Position numbers and translations under genes: made by a program
Notes under the pieces: model-generated
Told to the model about the DNA's origin: nothing
The model's input: the letters and a program-made list of their open reading frames with translations, nothing else
The model's database searches: none
Shown: piece after piece, positions 9,211-17,999 of the stretch
Numbering within the stretch: the stretch's first letter is position 1
Layout of the letters: every line of letters begins with the position of its first letter
Assembly: GCF_030271165.1 (NCBI RefSeq)
Contig: NZ_JASSZH010000005.1
Coordinates: forward strand, 1-64,000
Reading direction: 5' to 3'
Origin: Psychromicrobium xiongbiense
GTDB lineage: Bacteria; Actinomycetota; Actinomycetes; Actinomycetales; Micrococcaceae
Length of the DNA stretch: 64,000 nucleotides

Positions 9211-11367
9211 TCAGGCGCGCGAGGCCACTCCCGGCGCCAGGAAACGCTTGCCATTGACCCGCTCAGAGGCACCCACCCGATCCAGATAAGGGGTGATGCC
9301 GCCCAGATGAAGCGGCCAGCCAGCGCCGAGGATCATGCAGAGATCCACATCCTCCGGGCCAGCCACCACGCCCTCCTCGAGCATGAGCCCGATTTCCTCT
9401 GCCAGTGCGTCCTGGGTGCGGATCAGAAGTTCCTCGCCGCTGATCGGCGAGTCGCCGAACTCGAGCAGGTCAAGGGTCTCCTGAGGGACGGACGGCATTC
9501 CATCCTCGCCGATCTCCCAGATGCCCTTCTTGCCAGCATCGATCAATCGCTGCTGATTCGCGGAGACATGGAAGCGATCGCCAAAGGCGTCGTGCAGGGA
9601 CTCGGAAACGTGCAGCGCCACCGGAACCCCCACCATGGCGAGCAGGGTGAAAGGCGTCATCGGCAGGCCCATGGGGCGCAGGGCGGTGTCAGCGGTCCGG
9701 GCGTCGGTGCCGTTGTCGAAGGCCTCCGCCACCACCCCCATCAGGCGCAGCAGCACCCGGTTCACCACAAAAGCCGCTGCATCCTTGACCAGCACGGCGT
9801 TCTTCTTCAGCGCTCTGGCTGTCTCAAAGGCGGTGGCCAGTACCGCGTCGGAGGTCTCCGGTGCGCGGACGATCTCCACCAGCGGCATCACGGCCACCGG
9901 GTTGAAGAAGTGGAAGCCCACCACCCGTTCGGGGTGCTGGAGGCCTTCCGCCATCGCCGTCACCGACAGCGAGGAGGTGTTGGTAGCCAGGATGCACTCC
10001 TCGGAGACCACCTGCTCCAGCTCTGCGAAGACGTTCTTCTTCACCTGCAGTTCTTCGAAAACCGCCTCGATCACGAAGTCGGCATCGGCGAAGGCCTGCT
10101 TGGACACCGAACCGCTGACCAGCGCCTTGGTGCGGTTCGCGGCATCGGCGGAAATCCTCTTCCGGGCCAGCAGCTTGTCCACTTCGGCATGGACATAGCC
10201 CACGCCCTTGTCCACCCGCTGCTGATCGATATCCGTCATCACCACGGGCACCTTGAGCTGGCGGGCGAAGAGCAGGGCCAGCTGGCTGGCCATCAGCCCA
10301 GCGCCGACGACGCCGACCTTGGTCACCGGCCGCGCCAGCGCTTTGTCCGGTGCCCCGGCTGGTCGCTTGGCACGTTTCTGCACCAGGTCAAGGAAGGCGT
10401 AGACGGTCGCCCGGAATTCATCGCTCTGCATCAGATCGGCCAGGGCCTCATCCTCGGCAGCAAAGGATTCCTCTTTGGTCCAGTGCTTGCCGCCCTCGAG
10501 CAGCTCAATCAGCCGCAAGGGTGCAGGAGTGGCCTGGGAGGTCTTGGCCTCAACGATCTTCCTGGCGGTGGTCACCGCGCGATCCCAGGCGGCAGACTCC
10601 TCCTCGGTGAGCGGATCGGAAACGGCATTCGGCCGCTCCACGACGATCTGCCCGGAGAGGACCCCGGCCGCCCAGCTCAGGGACTGCTCCAGAAAATCTG
10701 CCGGTTCAAAGAGCGCATCGGCAATACCCAGCGCAAACGCCTGAGCACCGGAGGTGGTGCGGTTATTGTTCAGCGCATTCTCGACCATGATTCTGACGGC
10801 ATTTTCCGGGCCGATCAGCCGCGGCAGCAGATAGACACCACCCCAGCCGGGGACCAGGCCCAGGTGTGCCTCGGGCAGCGCCAGGGCTCCTGCTGCCGTG
10901 GAGACAGTGCGGTAGGTGGCGTTGAGCCCGATCTCCAGGCCGCCGCCCAGGGCCATGCCATTGATGAAGACAAAGCTGGGAACCCCCAGGTTGTTCAGCG
11001 TTCGGTAGACATCATGACCGAGTTGCGCCATCCAGAGACCGTGCTCCCGGTCATGGAGGGTCTTGACCGCGGAGAGATCCGCGCCCGCCGCCAGGAAATA
11101 GGGCTTTCCGGTGATGCCGACGCCGATGATCTCACCTCGGGCGGCCCGTTCCCGCTGAGCTTCCAGTAAGGTGCCCAGCTCAATGAGCGTCGATGGGCCC
11201 AGGGTAGTGGGCCGTTTGTGATCGAGTCCGTTATCCAGAGTGATCAGGGCGAAGGTACCCAGGGCGTTGCCTGCTGTATCAGCAAGCTGGATGTCCCTGA
11301 GATAAGAATGTGTGACCACTTCCTGGGGTATCAGCCCAGCGAGTTGGCGGTAATCAGCGGCGCTCAT
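9211..11367 (-). CDS. fadB: Fatty-acid oxidation multifunctional protein (enoyl-CoA hydratase / 3-hydroxyacyl-CoA dehydrogenase)
   Basis: A 718-residue bifunctional beta-oxidation enzyme. Residues about 1-300 form the enoyl-CoA hydratase/isomerase part, with the oxyanion-hole stretch FINGMALGGGLEIGL and ALPEAHLGLVPGWGG. The middle is the NAD-binding dehydrogenase domain beginning VGVVGAGLMASQLALLFAR, with ILATNTSSLSVTAMA and RVVGFHFFNP. The C-terminal dehydrogenase domain has FVVNRVLLRLMGVVAEAFD. The start at 11367 is chosen because AAGGAGAAGC lies just before it and the encoded MSAADYRQL begins at the fadA stop with a 4-bp overlap; an upstream in-frame extension has no support. It works with the thiolase encoded just upstream. 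Confidence 0.94.
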   Translation of the reverse strand: MSAADYRQLAGLIPQEVVTHSYLRDIQLADTAGNALGTFALITLDNGLDHKRPTTLGPSTLIELGTLLEAQRERAARGEIIGVGITGKPYFLAAGADLSAVKTLHDREHGLWMAQLGHDVYRTLNNLGVPSFVFINGMALGGGLEIGLNATYRTVSTAAGALALPEAHLGLVPGWGGVYLLPRLIGPENAVRIMVENALNNNRTTSGAQAFALGIADALFEPADFLEQSLSWAAGVLSGQIVVERPNAVSDPLTEEESAAWDRAVTTARKIVEAKTSQATPAPLRLIELLEGGKHWTKEESFAAEDEALADLMQSDEFRATVYAFLDLVQKRAKRPAGAPDKALARPVTKVGVVGAGLMASQLALLFARQLKVPVVMTDIDQQRVDKGVGYVHAEVDKLLARKRISADAANRTKALVSGSVSKQAFADADFVIEAVFEELQVKKNVFAELEQVVSEECILATNTSSLSVTAMAEGLQHPERVVGFHFFNPVAVMPLVEIVRAPETSDAVLATAFETARALKKNAVLVKDAAAFVVNRVLLRLMGVVAEAFDNGTDARTADTALRPMGLPMTPFTLLAMVGVPVALHVSESLHDAFGDRFHVSANQQRLIDAGKKGIWEIGEDGMPSVPQETLDLLEFGDSPISGEELLIRTQDALAEEIGLMLEEGVVAGPEDVDLCMILGAGWPLHLGGITPYLDRVGASERVNGKRFLAPGVASRA

Positions 11368-12626
11368 GCTGCTTCTCCTTCGGTGTGCTGCGATCCTTCG
11401 ACGTAGTGGGGATTTTCCCAGATCACGGCGGCTCCCATGCCCAGGCCAATGCACATGGTCGTCAGGCCATAGCGCACTGAATGATCCTCCTCGAACTGGC
11501 GGGCCAGCTGGGTCATCAGGCGGACGCCGGAGGAGGCCAGTGGATGACCCACCGCGATGGCGCCCCCATAGCGATTGACCCGCGGATCGTCATCGTCAAT
11601 TCCGAAGTAGTCCAGGAAAGAGAGGACCTGAACGGCAAAGGCCTCGTTGATCTCAAAGAGGCCGATGTCCTCGATCCTCAGGCCTGCCATCTTCAGGGCC
11701 TTGAGCGTGGCCGGAACCGGTCCGACGCCCATCACCTCCGGCTCGACCCCGGCAAAACCATAGCTGACCAGCGTCATTCTGACCGGAAGCCCCAGCTCCT
11801 GGGCTGCCTCAGCGGAGGCCAGCAGGGCGGCGGTGGCGCCATCGTTGAGCCCCGCGGCGTTGCCCGCGGTGACCCGCCCATGGGGGCGGAACGGCGTGCG
11901 CAACTCGGCCAGATCTTCCATCGTGGTGCCCGGGCGGGGTGGTTCGTCCATGGTGTTCAGCGTCCAGCTGTGGCCGATGCTGCCATCCTCACGGGCGGGT
12001 TCGGCTCTGGAGGCTGCCACTGGCGCCAGATCAGGCTGGATCTGGCTCCTGGCATAGGCCGCAGCAAGCTTGGCCTGTGAGTTCACGGCGTAGCGATCTG
12101 CCCGCTCCTTGGTGATGGCGGGGAAGCGGTCGTGCAGGTTTTCAGCAGTATTACCCATGTTCAGGGCCGCCGGATCCACCAGCCGCTCGGTGAGGAAACG
12201 CGGATTCGGATCTGCGCCGGATCCCATCGGATGGTGGCCCATATGCTCCACCCCACCGGCAATGACCACGTCATACGCCCCGAAAGCGATCCCGGAGGCG
12301 GTGGTGGTGACGGCTGTCATCGCACCCGCGCACATGCGGTCGATGGCGAAGCCGGGCACAGAAACGGGCAGGCCGGCCAGCAGGGCGGCACTGCGTCCGA
12401 TGGTCAGGCCCTGGTCTCCGGTCTGAGTGGTGGCAGCAATGGCCACCTCATCAATGCGTTCGGGCGGCAGTTCGGGGTTCCTGCGCAGCAGGTCCCGGAT
12501 ACATTTGACGATCAGGTCATCTGCCCGGACATCGGCGTAGATGCCCTTGGCCCCAGCCTTCCCGAACGGTGTCCTGACGCCGTCGACGAAGACGACGTCA
12601 CGGACGGCCCGTGTGTGTGCGCTCAC
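11364..12626 (-). CDS. fadA: Acetyl-CoA C-acyltransferase (thiolase)
   Basis: A 420-residue thiolase that cleaves 3-ketoacyl-CoA, the last step of beta-oxidation. The nucleophilic Cys is in DRMCAGAMTAV near residue 98, the second Cys in TTMCIGLGMGAAVIWE near the C-terminus, and the catalytic His residues in NEAFAVQ and GGAIAVGHPLASSG. GTG start at 12626 with AAGGAG upstream. First gene of the fadAB pair, diverging from a LysR-type regulator across 238 bp that includes a palindrome. It could serve acetoacetyl-CoA metabolism too, but the fusion-type partner next door supports fatty-acid breakdown. Confidence 0.94.
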   Translation of the reverse strand: MSAHTRAVRDVVFVDGVRTPFGKAGAKGIYADVRADDLIVKCIRDLLRRNPELPPERIDEVAIAATTQTGDQGLTIGRSAALLAGLPVSVPGFAIDRMCAGAMTAVTTTASGIAFGAYDVVIAGGVEHMGHHPMGSGADPNPRFLTERLVDPAALNMGNTAENLHDRFPAITKERADRYAVNSQAKLAAAYARSQIQPDLAPVAASRAEPAREDGSIGHSWTLNTMDEPPRPGTTMEDLAELRTPFRPHGRVTAGNAAGLNDGATAALLASAEAAQELGLPVRMTLVSYGFAGVEPEVMGVGPVPATLKALKMAGLRIEDIGLFEINEAFAVQVLSFLDYFGIDDDDPRVNRYGGAIAVGHPLASSGVRLMTQLARQFEEDHSVRYGLTTMCIGLGMGAAVIWENPHYVEGSQHTEGEAA

Positions 12627-12711
12627 CTTGTGCTCCTTCAGTGCGATTATGACTGCGAATGGTCGCGGAATCGCTGCTGTCGCCTCTGATGAGCGACGCT
12701 GCTACCGCTAT

Positions 12712-12727
12712 GTTACTCACTGGTAAC
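12712..12727. promoter_or_regulatory. Palindrome GTTAC-N6-GTAAC in the fadA/LysR divergent region
   Basis: A perfect 5-bp inverted repeat with a 6-bp spacer lies 85 bp upstream of the fadA start and 137 bp upstream of the LysR start. The spacing suits a dimeric regulator. It could be the site of the divergent LysR protein or of a TetR-type fatty-acid regulator encoded elsewhere. Confidence 0.4.
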
Positions 12728-12852
12728 TTTGCCTTCAAGTGGCTCGGTTCACACGGGGGTTCATAGCGGGATGCACAGTGCTCCGGGGATACAATGATCA
12801 CTTGTAGCCAGGTGCTGGAACTTCTCAAGGCGGCCCGTTCAGACGGCCCTAG

Positions 12853-12867
12853 TAAAATGGCCCGGTG
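12853..12867 (+). promoter_or_regulatory. -10 box and leaderless start of the LysR gene
   Basis: TAAAAT (12853-12858), then 6 nt, then the GTG start at 12865. No ribosome-binding sequence is present between them. This predicts a leaderless transcript. Confidence 0.6.
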
Positions 12868-13797
12868 GCGGGCGGGAACGGAACCGTGGACATGAGCGCT
12901 GATGTGCCGGATATGCTGAGCCTTGAGCTGCTCAGCGCGCTCGATGTCCTCGCCTCGAGTGCTAGCTTCAGCGCAGTGGCGCAGCAGTTCGGGCTGAGTC
13001 AGCAGGCGGTCTCGCAGCGGATGGGTGCGTTGGAGCGGACTGTGGGCTGCACGCTTTTCAGCCGATCGCCGCGCGGAGTGGCGTTGACCGCAGTCGGCCA
13101 CCGGCTGGCGGAACAGGGCCGGGAAGTGATCGAGGCCGGCGACCGGTTCCGGAGTCTGGCGGTTGAGATCGCCGCTCAGCGGGATGCTGAACTGACGATT
13201 GCGGCCAGCCTGACCGTGGCGGAGCATCTTCTGCCACTCTGGTTGCTGGCCTTCCGACGGGATGCGGGTGTCGATGCCGTTCAGACCCACCTGAGCACGG
13301 TCAACAGCACTCAGGTATGCCAGGCAGTTCTCGACGGTGGCGCCGAACTGGGATTCATTGAGTCCTCAGAATTTCCGCGAGAGCTGAACAGCCGGGTGGT
13401 GGCACACGACGAGTTGGTGGTCGTGGTCAGTCCTCGTCACAGCTGGGCTGCTGAGCGTCGCGCGAGTCTGGCTGAACTTCTCGCGGCCCCGATCCTGCTG
13501 CGTGAGACTGGTTCGGGCACTCGGGAGGTTTTCGAGAGCGCCCTGCGCGATGTCACCGGACAAGCACCGTTGATCGCCGCAGAATTCCCCAGCACTTCGG
13601 CTGTGGTGACCGCGGCGATCAACGCCGATCTTCCCGCAGTGGTCAGCCGACTGGCCGTCAGGGATGAACTTGCTACGGGCCGGGTGAGACTGATCGAAGT
13701 CGATGCTCTGATGCTGCAGAGGGATCTGCGAGCCGTGTGGCGCGGACAGCTGAGCCGGGCCGCTGAACGCTTTCTGGCCTCCTTGCCCGCTGCCTGA
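12865..13797 (+). CDS. LysR-family transcriptional regulator
   Basis: A 310-residue regulator with an N-terminal winged helix (about residues 18-78; FSAVAQQFGLSQQAVSQRMG is the helix-turn-helix and LFSRSPRGVALTAVG the wing) and a periplasmic-binding-like effector domain (from about 100). The effector domain contains LRETGSGTREVFESAL, a common LysR ligand-loop region. It diverges from fadAB and, by the usual LysR arrangement, may control it, although LysR control of beta-oxidation is not the norm. An internal ATG ten codons in (MSADVP) is an alternative start. The ligand is unknown. Confidence 0.9.
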   Translation: MAGGNGTVDMSADVPDMLSLELLSALDVLASSASFSAVAQQFGLSQQAVSQRMGALERTVGCTLFSRSPRGVALTAVGHRLAEQGREVIEAGDRFRSLAVEIAAQRDAELTIAASLTVAEHLLPLWLLAFRRDAGVDAVQTHLSTVNSTQVCQAVLDGGAELGFIESSEFPRELNSRVVAHDELVVVVSPRHSWAAERRASLAELLAAPILLRETGSGTREVFESALRDVTGQAPLIAAEFPSTSAVVTAAINADLPAVVSRLAVRDELATGRVRLIEVDALMLQRDLRAVWRGQLSRAAERFLASLPAA

Positions 13798-13834
13798 GAA
13801 GCAGCTAGGAGAAGCAGCCCGGAGGGACAACGCG

Positions 13835-15136
13835 TCAGGAGCCAGCGGCGTCTTCGACCACGGTCTTTTTCTCCGACTGTTTCTCAGGAAGGGGCTCCGG
13901 ATGAGTGAATGCCTCGGAGACAACCCCGGCGGTCAGTTCCACCTGCCATTCCCGGGCGCCGAGTGTCTGAAGAGCCTCCGCGATCGAGGAAGGATCCATC
14001 GATGCCGGAGGCCGCCAGGCCAGACGTCGCAGATAATCGGGGGTCAGCAGAGATTCCAGCGGAACATTGACCCGCTCCGCAACCTCCATCAACCGAGGTC
14101 TGGCAGTCGCCAGTCGAGCCGCTGCCTCCGGGTCCTTGTCCGCCCAGGCCCGGGGTGGTGGAGGAGAGCTGCTGGGCAGATGCAGCGGCGGAAGATCCTC
14201 GCTGCGCAAGCCCTCAGTGATGGCACGAAGCCAACGGGGAGCCTCACGTTGGGCGGCCCGACCATGGAAACCAGGGGTGGCCAGCAACTGTGGAACGGTA
14301 CCGGGGGTAGCCCGTGCGGCCGCCACGATCGCCGAATCGGGCAGGAGCCGACCGGGGGCTATGTCGCGGTGCCGGGCCAGATCTTCGCGTTCCTGCCATA
14401 GCGCGCGCACTACCGCGAGCTGACGGGAACGGTTCAGTTTGTGCATTCCGGAGGTCTTGCGCCACGGGTCCTGCTTAGGAGCGGGCACACCGGCATCGAG
14501 AATTGCCTGAAATTCCTGGGCAGCCCAGTCCAGCTTGCCCTGCTCGGTGAGCACCGTGATCATTTCTTCGCGCAGTTCGATCAGTACTTCGACATCGAGC
14601 GCTGCATAACGCAGCCAGGGTTCGGGGAGCGGGCGCGTGGACCAGTCAGCAGCAGAGTGTTCTTTGGCCAGGCTGAAACCGAGCAGATTCTCGACGACGG
14701 CGGCGAGGCCGACGCGCGGCAGCCCCGCAATCCGCGCAGCCAACTCGGTGTCGAACAAGGCACTGGGCCACATGCCCACGGCGGAAAGACAGGGCAGGTC
14801 CTGGCTTGCCGCATGCAGAATCCACTCCACACCCTCGAGCGCTTCCTGCAGAGGCTTCAGATCCTTGAAGGCTTCGGGATCGATCAACCAGGTTCCTGAG
14901 TCCTGACGGCGAATCTGCACCAGAAAGGCACGTTGGCCATATCGAAAACCGGAGGCTCGCTCTGCGTCAACGGCCGCCGGGCCGGTACCGCTGGCCAGAG
15001 CCTTTGCCGCTCTCGCCAGGCCTGCGGCATCGTCCACGACGAAGGGAACGCCATCACGGGGTTCGGTCAGTTCCACTACCTCGGGTAGAGAGGAGAGATC
15101 GAGGGGCGAATCAAACATTTCGGAGGGGGAACTCAT
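13835..15136 (-). CDS. rnd: Ribonuclease D / HRDC-domain 3'-5' exonuclease
   Basis: A protein of about 433 residues with the actinobacterial RNase D architecture. The DEDD exonuclease domain covers roughly residues 50-220 (AVDAERASGFRYGQRAFLVQ holds the first Asp-Glu pair; SQDLPCL and LRYAALDVEVLIELREEM follow). Two HRDC-type helical regions follow, with ERVNVPLESLLTPDYLRRLAW near 385. It trims 3' ends of structured RNAs such as tRNA precursors. The start at 15136 (MSSPSEMF) is preferred over an upstream extension because TATGCT lies 9 nt before it and no ribosome site supports the longer form. Convergent with the LysR gene. Confidence 0.88.
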   Translation of the reverse strand: MSSPSEMFDSPLDLSSLPEVVELTEPRDGVPFVVDDAAGLARAAKALASGTGPAAVDAERASGFRYGQRAFLVQIRRQDSGTWLIDPEAFKDLKPLQEALEGVEWILHAASQDLPCLSAVGMWPSALFDTELAARIAGLPRVGLAAVVENLLGFSLAKEHSAADWSTRPLPEPWLRYAALDVEVLIELREEMITVLTEQGKLDWAAQEFQAILDAGVPAPKQDPWRKTSGMHKLNRSRQLAVVRALWQEREDLARHRDIAPGRLLPDSAIVAAARATPGTVPQLLATPGFHGRAAQREAPRWLRAITEGLRSEDLPPLHLPSSSPPPPRAWADKDPEAAARLATARPRLMEVAERVNVPLESLLTPDYLRRLAWRPPASMDPSSIAEALQTLGAREWQVELTAGVVSEAFTHPEPLPEKQSEKKTVVEDAAGS

Positions 15137-15185
15137 GATGGATCCAGCATATCCTCCATGCATCGGGCATCAGTGCTGGGCACGT

Positions 15186-15782
15186 TCAGGTGAGTCGGCG
15201 CTGAGGGAGGGCGGTGACACCTTCCGGGAGCGGTGGCAAACCGGCAAAGGTGCACACCATATCTGTCCACGCTTCCAGATGATCCCGGACCTGATGTCCC
15301 TCCGGTGTCCAGGACGCCCTCAACTCAATATCAATGGCGTCCGGGCGGCCCGCCAGGGATCCGTAGGACTCGGAGAGGATCCGGGTGGCCGTTCCTCCTG
15401 CGGAACGGTAGAGCGCGCGGTGCTCCTCGAGAGCCTCAATCAGCCAGGTCCAGGCCACCGAGCCGAGCATCTGGTCGTTGCCGAGCTCGGCTTCCAGCTG
15501 AGCGCGGATGTAGGTGACGATCCGGAAGGTGCCATCCCACAGCGAGGACCCCGTAGGATCGTGCAGCAGGATGAACCTTCCCGCAGCGAGCTCGATCTGC
15601 TCCTCGTCTGCCAGCCCGGACGGGGAAGGGTCAAGGACCTCCGCCGACAACGCGACCGCAAAAGGGGCCAGTCGCGAGGGGGCTGGGATCTCTTCGAGAT
15701 GAACCTCGCTGCGGCACTGAGCCTTGCGAAGGCCGCTCAGGGCGCTCAGGAAATCCGAAGGTGCTTGTGCTAAGGCGCTCAC
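15186..15782 (-). CDS. DUF3000 family protein
   Basis: A 198-residue protein of the actinobacterial DUF3000 family, recognised by IPAPSRLAPFAVALSAEV, GRFILLHDPTGSSLWDGTFR and the WTDMVCTFAGLPPLPEGV end. No catalytic motif can be assigned and no function is established. The GTG start at 15782 sits 6 nt after TACTCT, so it is probably translated from a leaderless mRNA. It precedes the RNase D gene on the same strand by 49 bp, an arrangement that is conserved in related actinobacteria, which hints at a shared role in RNA metabolism, but this is only context. Confidence 0.88.
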   Translation of the reverse strand: MSALAQAPSDFLSALSGLRKAQCRSEVHLEEIPAPSRLAPFAVALSAEVLDPSPSGLADEEQIELAAGRFILLHDPTGSSLWDGTFRIVTYIRAQLEAELGNDQMLGSVAWTWLIEALEEHRALYRSAGGTATRILSESYGSLAGRPDAIDIELRASWTPEGHQVRDHLEAWTDMVCTFAGLPPLPEGVTALPQRRLT

Positions 15783-15830
15783 CCTCGCAGAGTATGTGCA
15801 GGCAGCGACAATGACGAGAAGGCGCGCCGT

Positions 15831-16949
15831 TCACCGACCCCGAGACTGTTCCTCCAGGCCACGCACCACGGAGGCAACGAAGGCATCGACATCGGCTTCA
15901 GTGGTGTCAAAGGAGCACATCCAGCGGACCTCATTCCGGCTGGCATCCCAGTCGTAGAAGGGGAAGTCCTTGCGCACCCGGTCTGCCACCCCGGCCGGGA
16001 GGATGGCGAAAACCCCGTTGGCCTCGGTGGGTTGGGTGAGCTGCACGCCTGGCAGCCGCTCGACCCCGGCCCGCAGTCGGGCGGCCATGGCGTTGGCATG
16101 CCTGGCCGAGCGTAACCACAGATCTCCCTCGAGCAGAGCCAGGAACTGAGCCGAGATGAAACGCATTTTGGAGGCGAGCTGGGTGCTGAGCTTGCGCAGA
16201 TAGAGAAGCCCCGGCGCCGCACTGGGGTTCAGTGCCAGGACGAGTTCACCGAACAGCAGACCGTTTTTGGTTCCACCGAAGGACACCAGATCCACGCCCG
16301 CTGCGGTGGTGAGATCACGGAAGGAGAGGTTGCAGTGGGCTGCGGCATTGGACAGACGTGATCCGTCCAGATGCACCGTCATCCCGAGTCGGTGGGCATG
16401 CTCGGTGAGCGCGCGGATCTCTTCCACGCTGTAGCAGGTTCCGTATTCGGTGGTCTGGGTGATGGAGACCACTAGGGGCTGGGCGCGGTGTTCATTGCCC
16501 CAGCCCCAGGCCTCACGGTCGATCAGCTCGGGGGTGAGTTTGCCGTCTGGCGTGGGCACCGGCAGTAACTTAATGCCGGCAACCCGCTCCGGTGCCCCAC
16601 CCTCATCCACCGCAATATGGGCGGTGCTGGCACAGATCACGGCGCCCCAGCGGGGGAGCAGGGCCTGGAGCGCCACCACATTCGCCCCCGTGCCGTTGAA
16701 GACCGGATAGCACTCCACCGGGCTGCCATCGAGGGCTGGGCCGAAGTGCTGTTCCACCACGGCTGCGAGACGTGCCGTGTACACGTCCTCACCGTAGGAG
16801 ACCTGATGCCCTTCATTGGCAGTAGCCAGCGCCGTCAGTACTTCCGGGTGTGCACCCGAGTAATTGTCCGAGGCGAAGGTGCGCCAGGTGGGGTCATGCA
16901 GTGGAGTGGTGAGCAGATTATCGGTTGGCTGCAGCGGGGAAAAAGTCAC
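15831..16949 (-). CDS. ltaE: Low-specificity L-threonine aldolase-like PLP enzyme
   Basis: A 372-residue fold-type I PLP enzyme of the beta-eliminating lyase/threonine aldolase family. It cleaves L-threonine or allo-threonine to glycine and acetaldehyde. FASDNYSGAHPEVL, YGEDVYTARL and VFNGTGANVVALQAL match the N-terminus; the PLP Lys is in VSFGGTKNGLLFGE near residue 230, and HLDGSRLSNAA lies before it. Length is slightly longer than the E. coli enzyme. The GTG start follows CATAAT by 6 nt. Downstream of msrB on the same strand. Exact substrate preference cannot be read from sequence. Confidence 0.9.
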   Translation of the reverse strand: MTFSPLQPTDNLLTTPLHDPTWRTFASDNYSGAHPEVLTALATANEGHQVSYGEDVYTARLAAVVEQHFGPALDGSPVECYPVFNGTGANVVALQALLPRWGAVICASTAHIAVDEGGAPERVAGIKLLPVPTPDGKLTPELIDREAWGWGNEHRAQPLVVSITQTTEYGTCYSVEEIRALTEHAHRLGMTVHLDGSRLSNAAAHCNLSFRDLTTAAGVDLVSFGGTKNGLLFGELVLALNPSAAPGLLYLRKLSTQLASKMRFISAQFLALLEGDLWLRSARHANAMAARLRAGVERLPGVQLTQPTEANGVFAILPAGVADRVRKDFPFYDWDASRNEVRWMCSFDTTEADVDAFVASVVRGLEEQSRGR

Positions 16950-16956
16950 CCTTCGA

Positions 16957-17427
16957 TTATGGCTGTTCCGTGGGCGTCAGGCGCAGCGAGATCGAGTTGA
17001 TGCAGTATCTCTGGTCGGTCGGGGTGCCGTAGCCTTCCCCTTCGAACACATGGCCCAGATGTGAATCGCACCGCGCACACCGGACTTCCACCCGGTCCAT
17101 CCCCATGGTGCGGTCGTGAATGTAGCGCACCCGGTCATCGGCCAGTGGTGCCCAGAACGACGGCCAGCCGCAGTGCGAATCAAACTTTTCACCCGAGCGG
17201 AAAAGTTCAGCCCCGCAGGCGCGGCAGGAATAGACGCCCTCGGTGTGCGTATCGGTGTACTCGCCCACGAACGGCCGCTCTGTGCCGGCCTGACGGAGTA
17301 CCCGGTACTCCTCGGGGCTCAGTTCTTCGCGCCATTCCTCCTCGGACTTCACCACAGGAGCAACCGTGGCAGCCGTTACAGGTACAGCGGGCAGATTGGC
17401 AAAGAAATCAGCGTTTGAAGTCGTCAT
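16957..17427 (-). CDS. msrB: Peptide-methionine (R)-S-oxide reductase
   Basis: A 156-residue MsrB that reduces methionine-R-sulfoxide in proteins. Both zinc CxxC motifs are present (SCRACG near residue 69 and RCARCDSHLGH near 118), with FDSHCGWPSFW in between and the catalytic Cys in RYCINSISL near 142. The N-terminal 25 residues are an Ala/Val-rich extension without a clear signal peptide. ATG start at 17427 with AGAAAG upstream. First of two or three redox and amino-acid genes on the minus strand. Its stop overlaps the -10 box of the threonine aldolase gene. Confidence 0.95.
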   Translation of the reverse strand: MTTSNADFFANLPAVPVTAATVAPVVKSEEEWREELSPEEYRVLRQAGTERPFVGEYTDTHTEGVYSCRACGAELFRSGEKFDSHCGWPSFWAPLADDRVRYIHDRTMGMDRVEVRCARCDSHLGHVFEGEGYGTPTDQRYCINSISLRLTPTEQP

Positions 17428-17441
17428 GTTCTTTCTAACGC

Positions 17442-17930
17442 TCAGGACTCGCCAATGAATCCCGAGCCGGAGTACAGGTGAAGAACCGGCAGACCCAGCT
17501 TGTGCTGAGCCTGGCTGGCCCAGTCGGTATGGAAGGTGTCTTCCAGAGCATGTGGCTCGGTGACCACAACAGCCTGGCGTGCCTGAGCGGAGCCAACCTC
17601 GGCGATCAGGCCAGCGACGGCATCGCCCTCCACGAGCTTGCCGGTGGCCGTGAGCCCGGCAGCTGCGAGAGCGGCTAAGGAGGACTGCAGAATGGCCTCG
17701 GAGTTCGCCCGCGCCTCATCGGCCGAGGGCCTGGGCCGGAACTCTTTGAGTGCAGCAGGGATGTCCAATAGGCTCAGCTGGTCGATGACGTCCACCAGCA
17801 GGTTTCGGCGCGGCTCCGCCTCCACCAGCAGGGTCAGCTCAGCGGGCGCGTCCTCGACGAGTTCCTGCAGATTCTGCACGTCCATCGGAGTCAGCGCGGT
17901 CTCGGTCAGCACAATGATTCGCTCGGTCAT
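17442..17930 (-). CDS. Unrecognised cytoplasmic protein, possibly UspA-like
   Basis: A 162-residue protein that I do not recognise firmly. It begins with a beta-strand (ERIIVLTET), has TLLVEAEPRRNLLVDVIDQL, an Ala-rich helix and a later strand QAVVVTEPHALEDTFHTDW, then LGLPVLHLYSG at the end. The alternation of hydrophobic strands and helices and the final SGSGFIG loosely resemble universal-stress-protein folds, but no ATP-binding GxxGx9GS is clear. No signal peptide or membrane segment. The start ATG lies 6 nt after TAGGCT, predicting a leaderless mRNA. Confidence 0.75.
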   Translation of the reverse strand: MTERIIVLTETALTPMDVQNLQELVEDAPAELTLLVEAEPRRNLLVDVIDQLSLLDIPAALKEFRPRPSADEARANSEAILQSSLAALAAAGLTATGKLVEGDAVAGLIAEVGSAQARQAVVVTEPHALEDTFHTDWASQAQHKLGLPVLHLYSGSGFIGES

Positions 17931-17942
17931 GGCCCAAGCCTA
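17928..17942 (-). promoter_or_regulatory. -10 box and leaderless start of the 17442-17930 gene
   Basis: On the minus strand TAGGCT (17942-17937) is followed by 6 nt and the ATG at 17930. It is identical in box and spacing to the aldo/keto reductase promoter. Confidence 0.6.
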
Positions 17943-17999
17943 CTGGCAACTGGGGCGTTGTCAGCCCACATCTGGGGGCAGCAGATCTTCTGCGACTGC

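Noticed and set aside
9307-11169. A 620-codon plus-strand frame opposite fadB
   Set aside because: Low-complexity composition typical of antisense frames; fadB explains the region.
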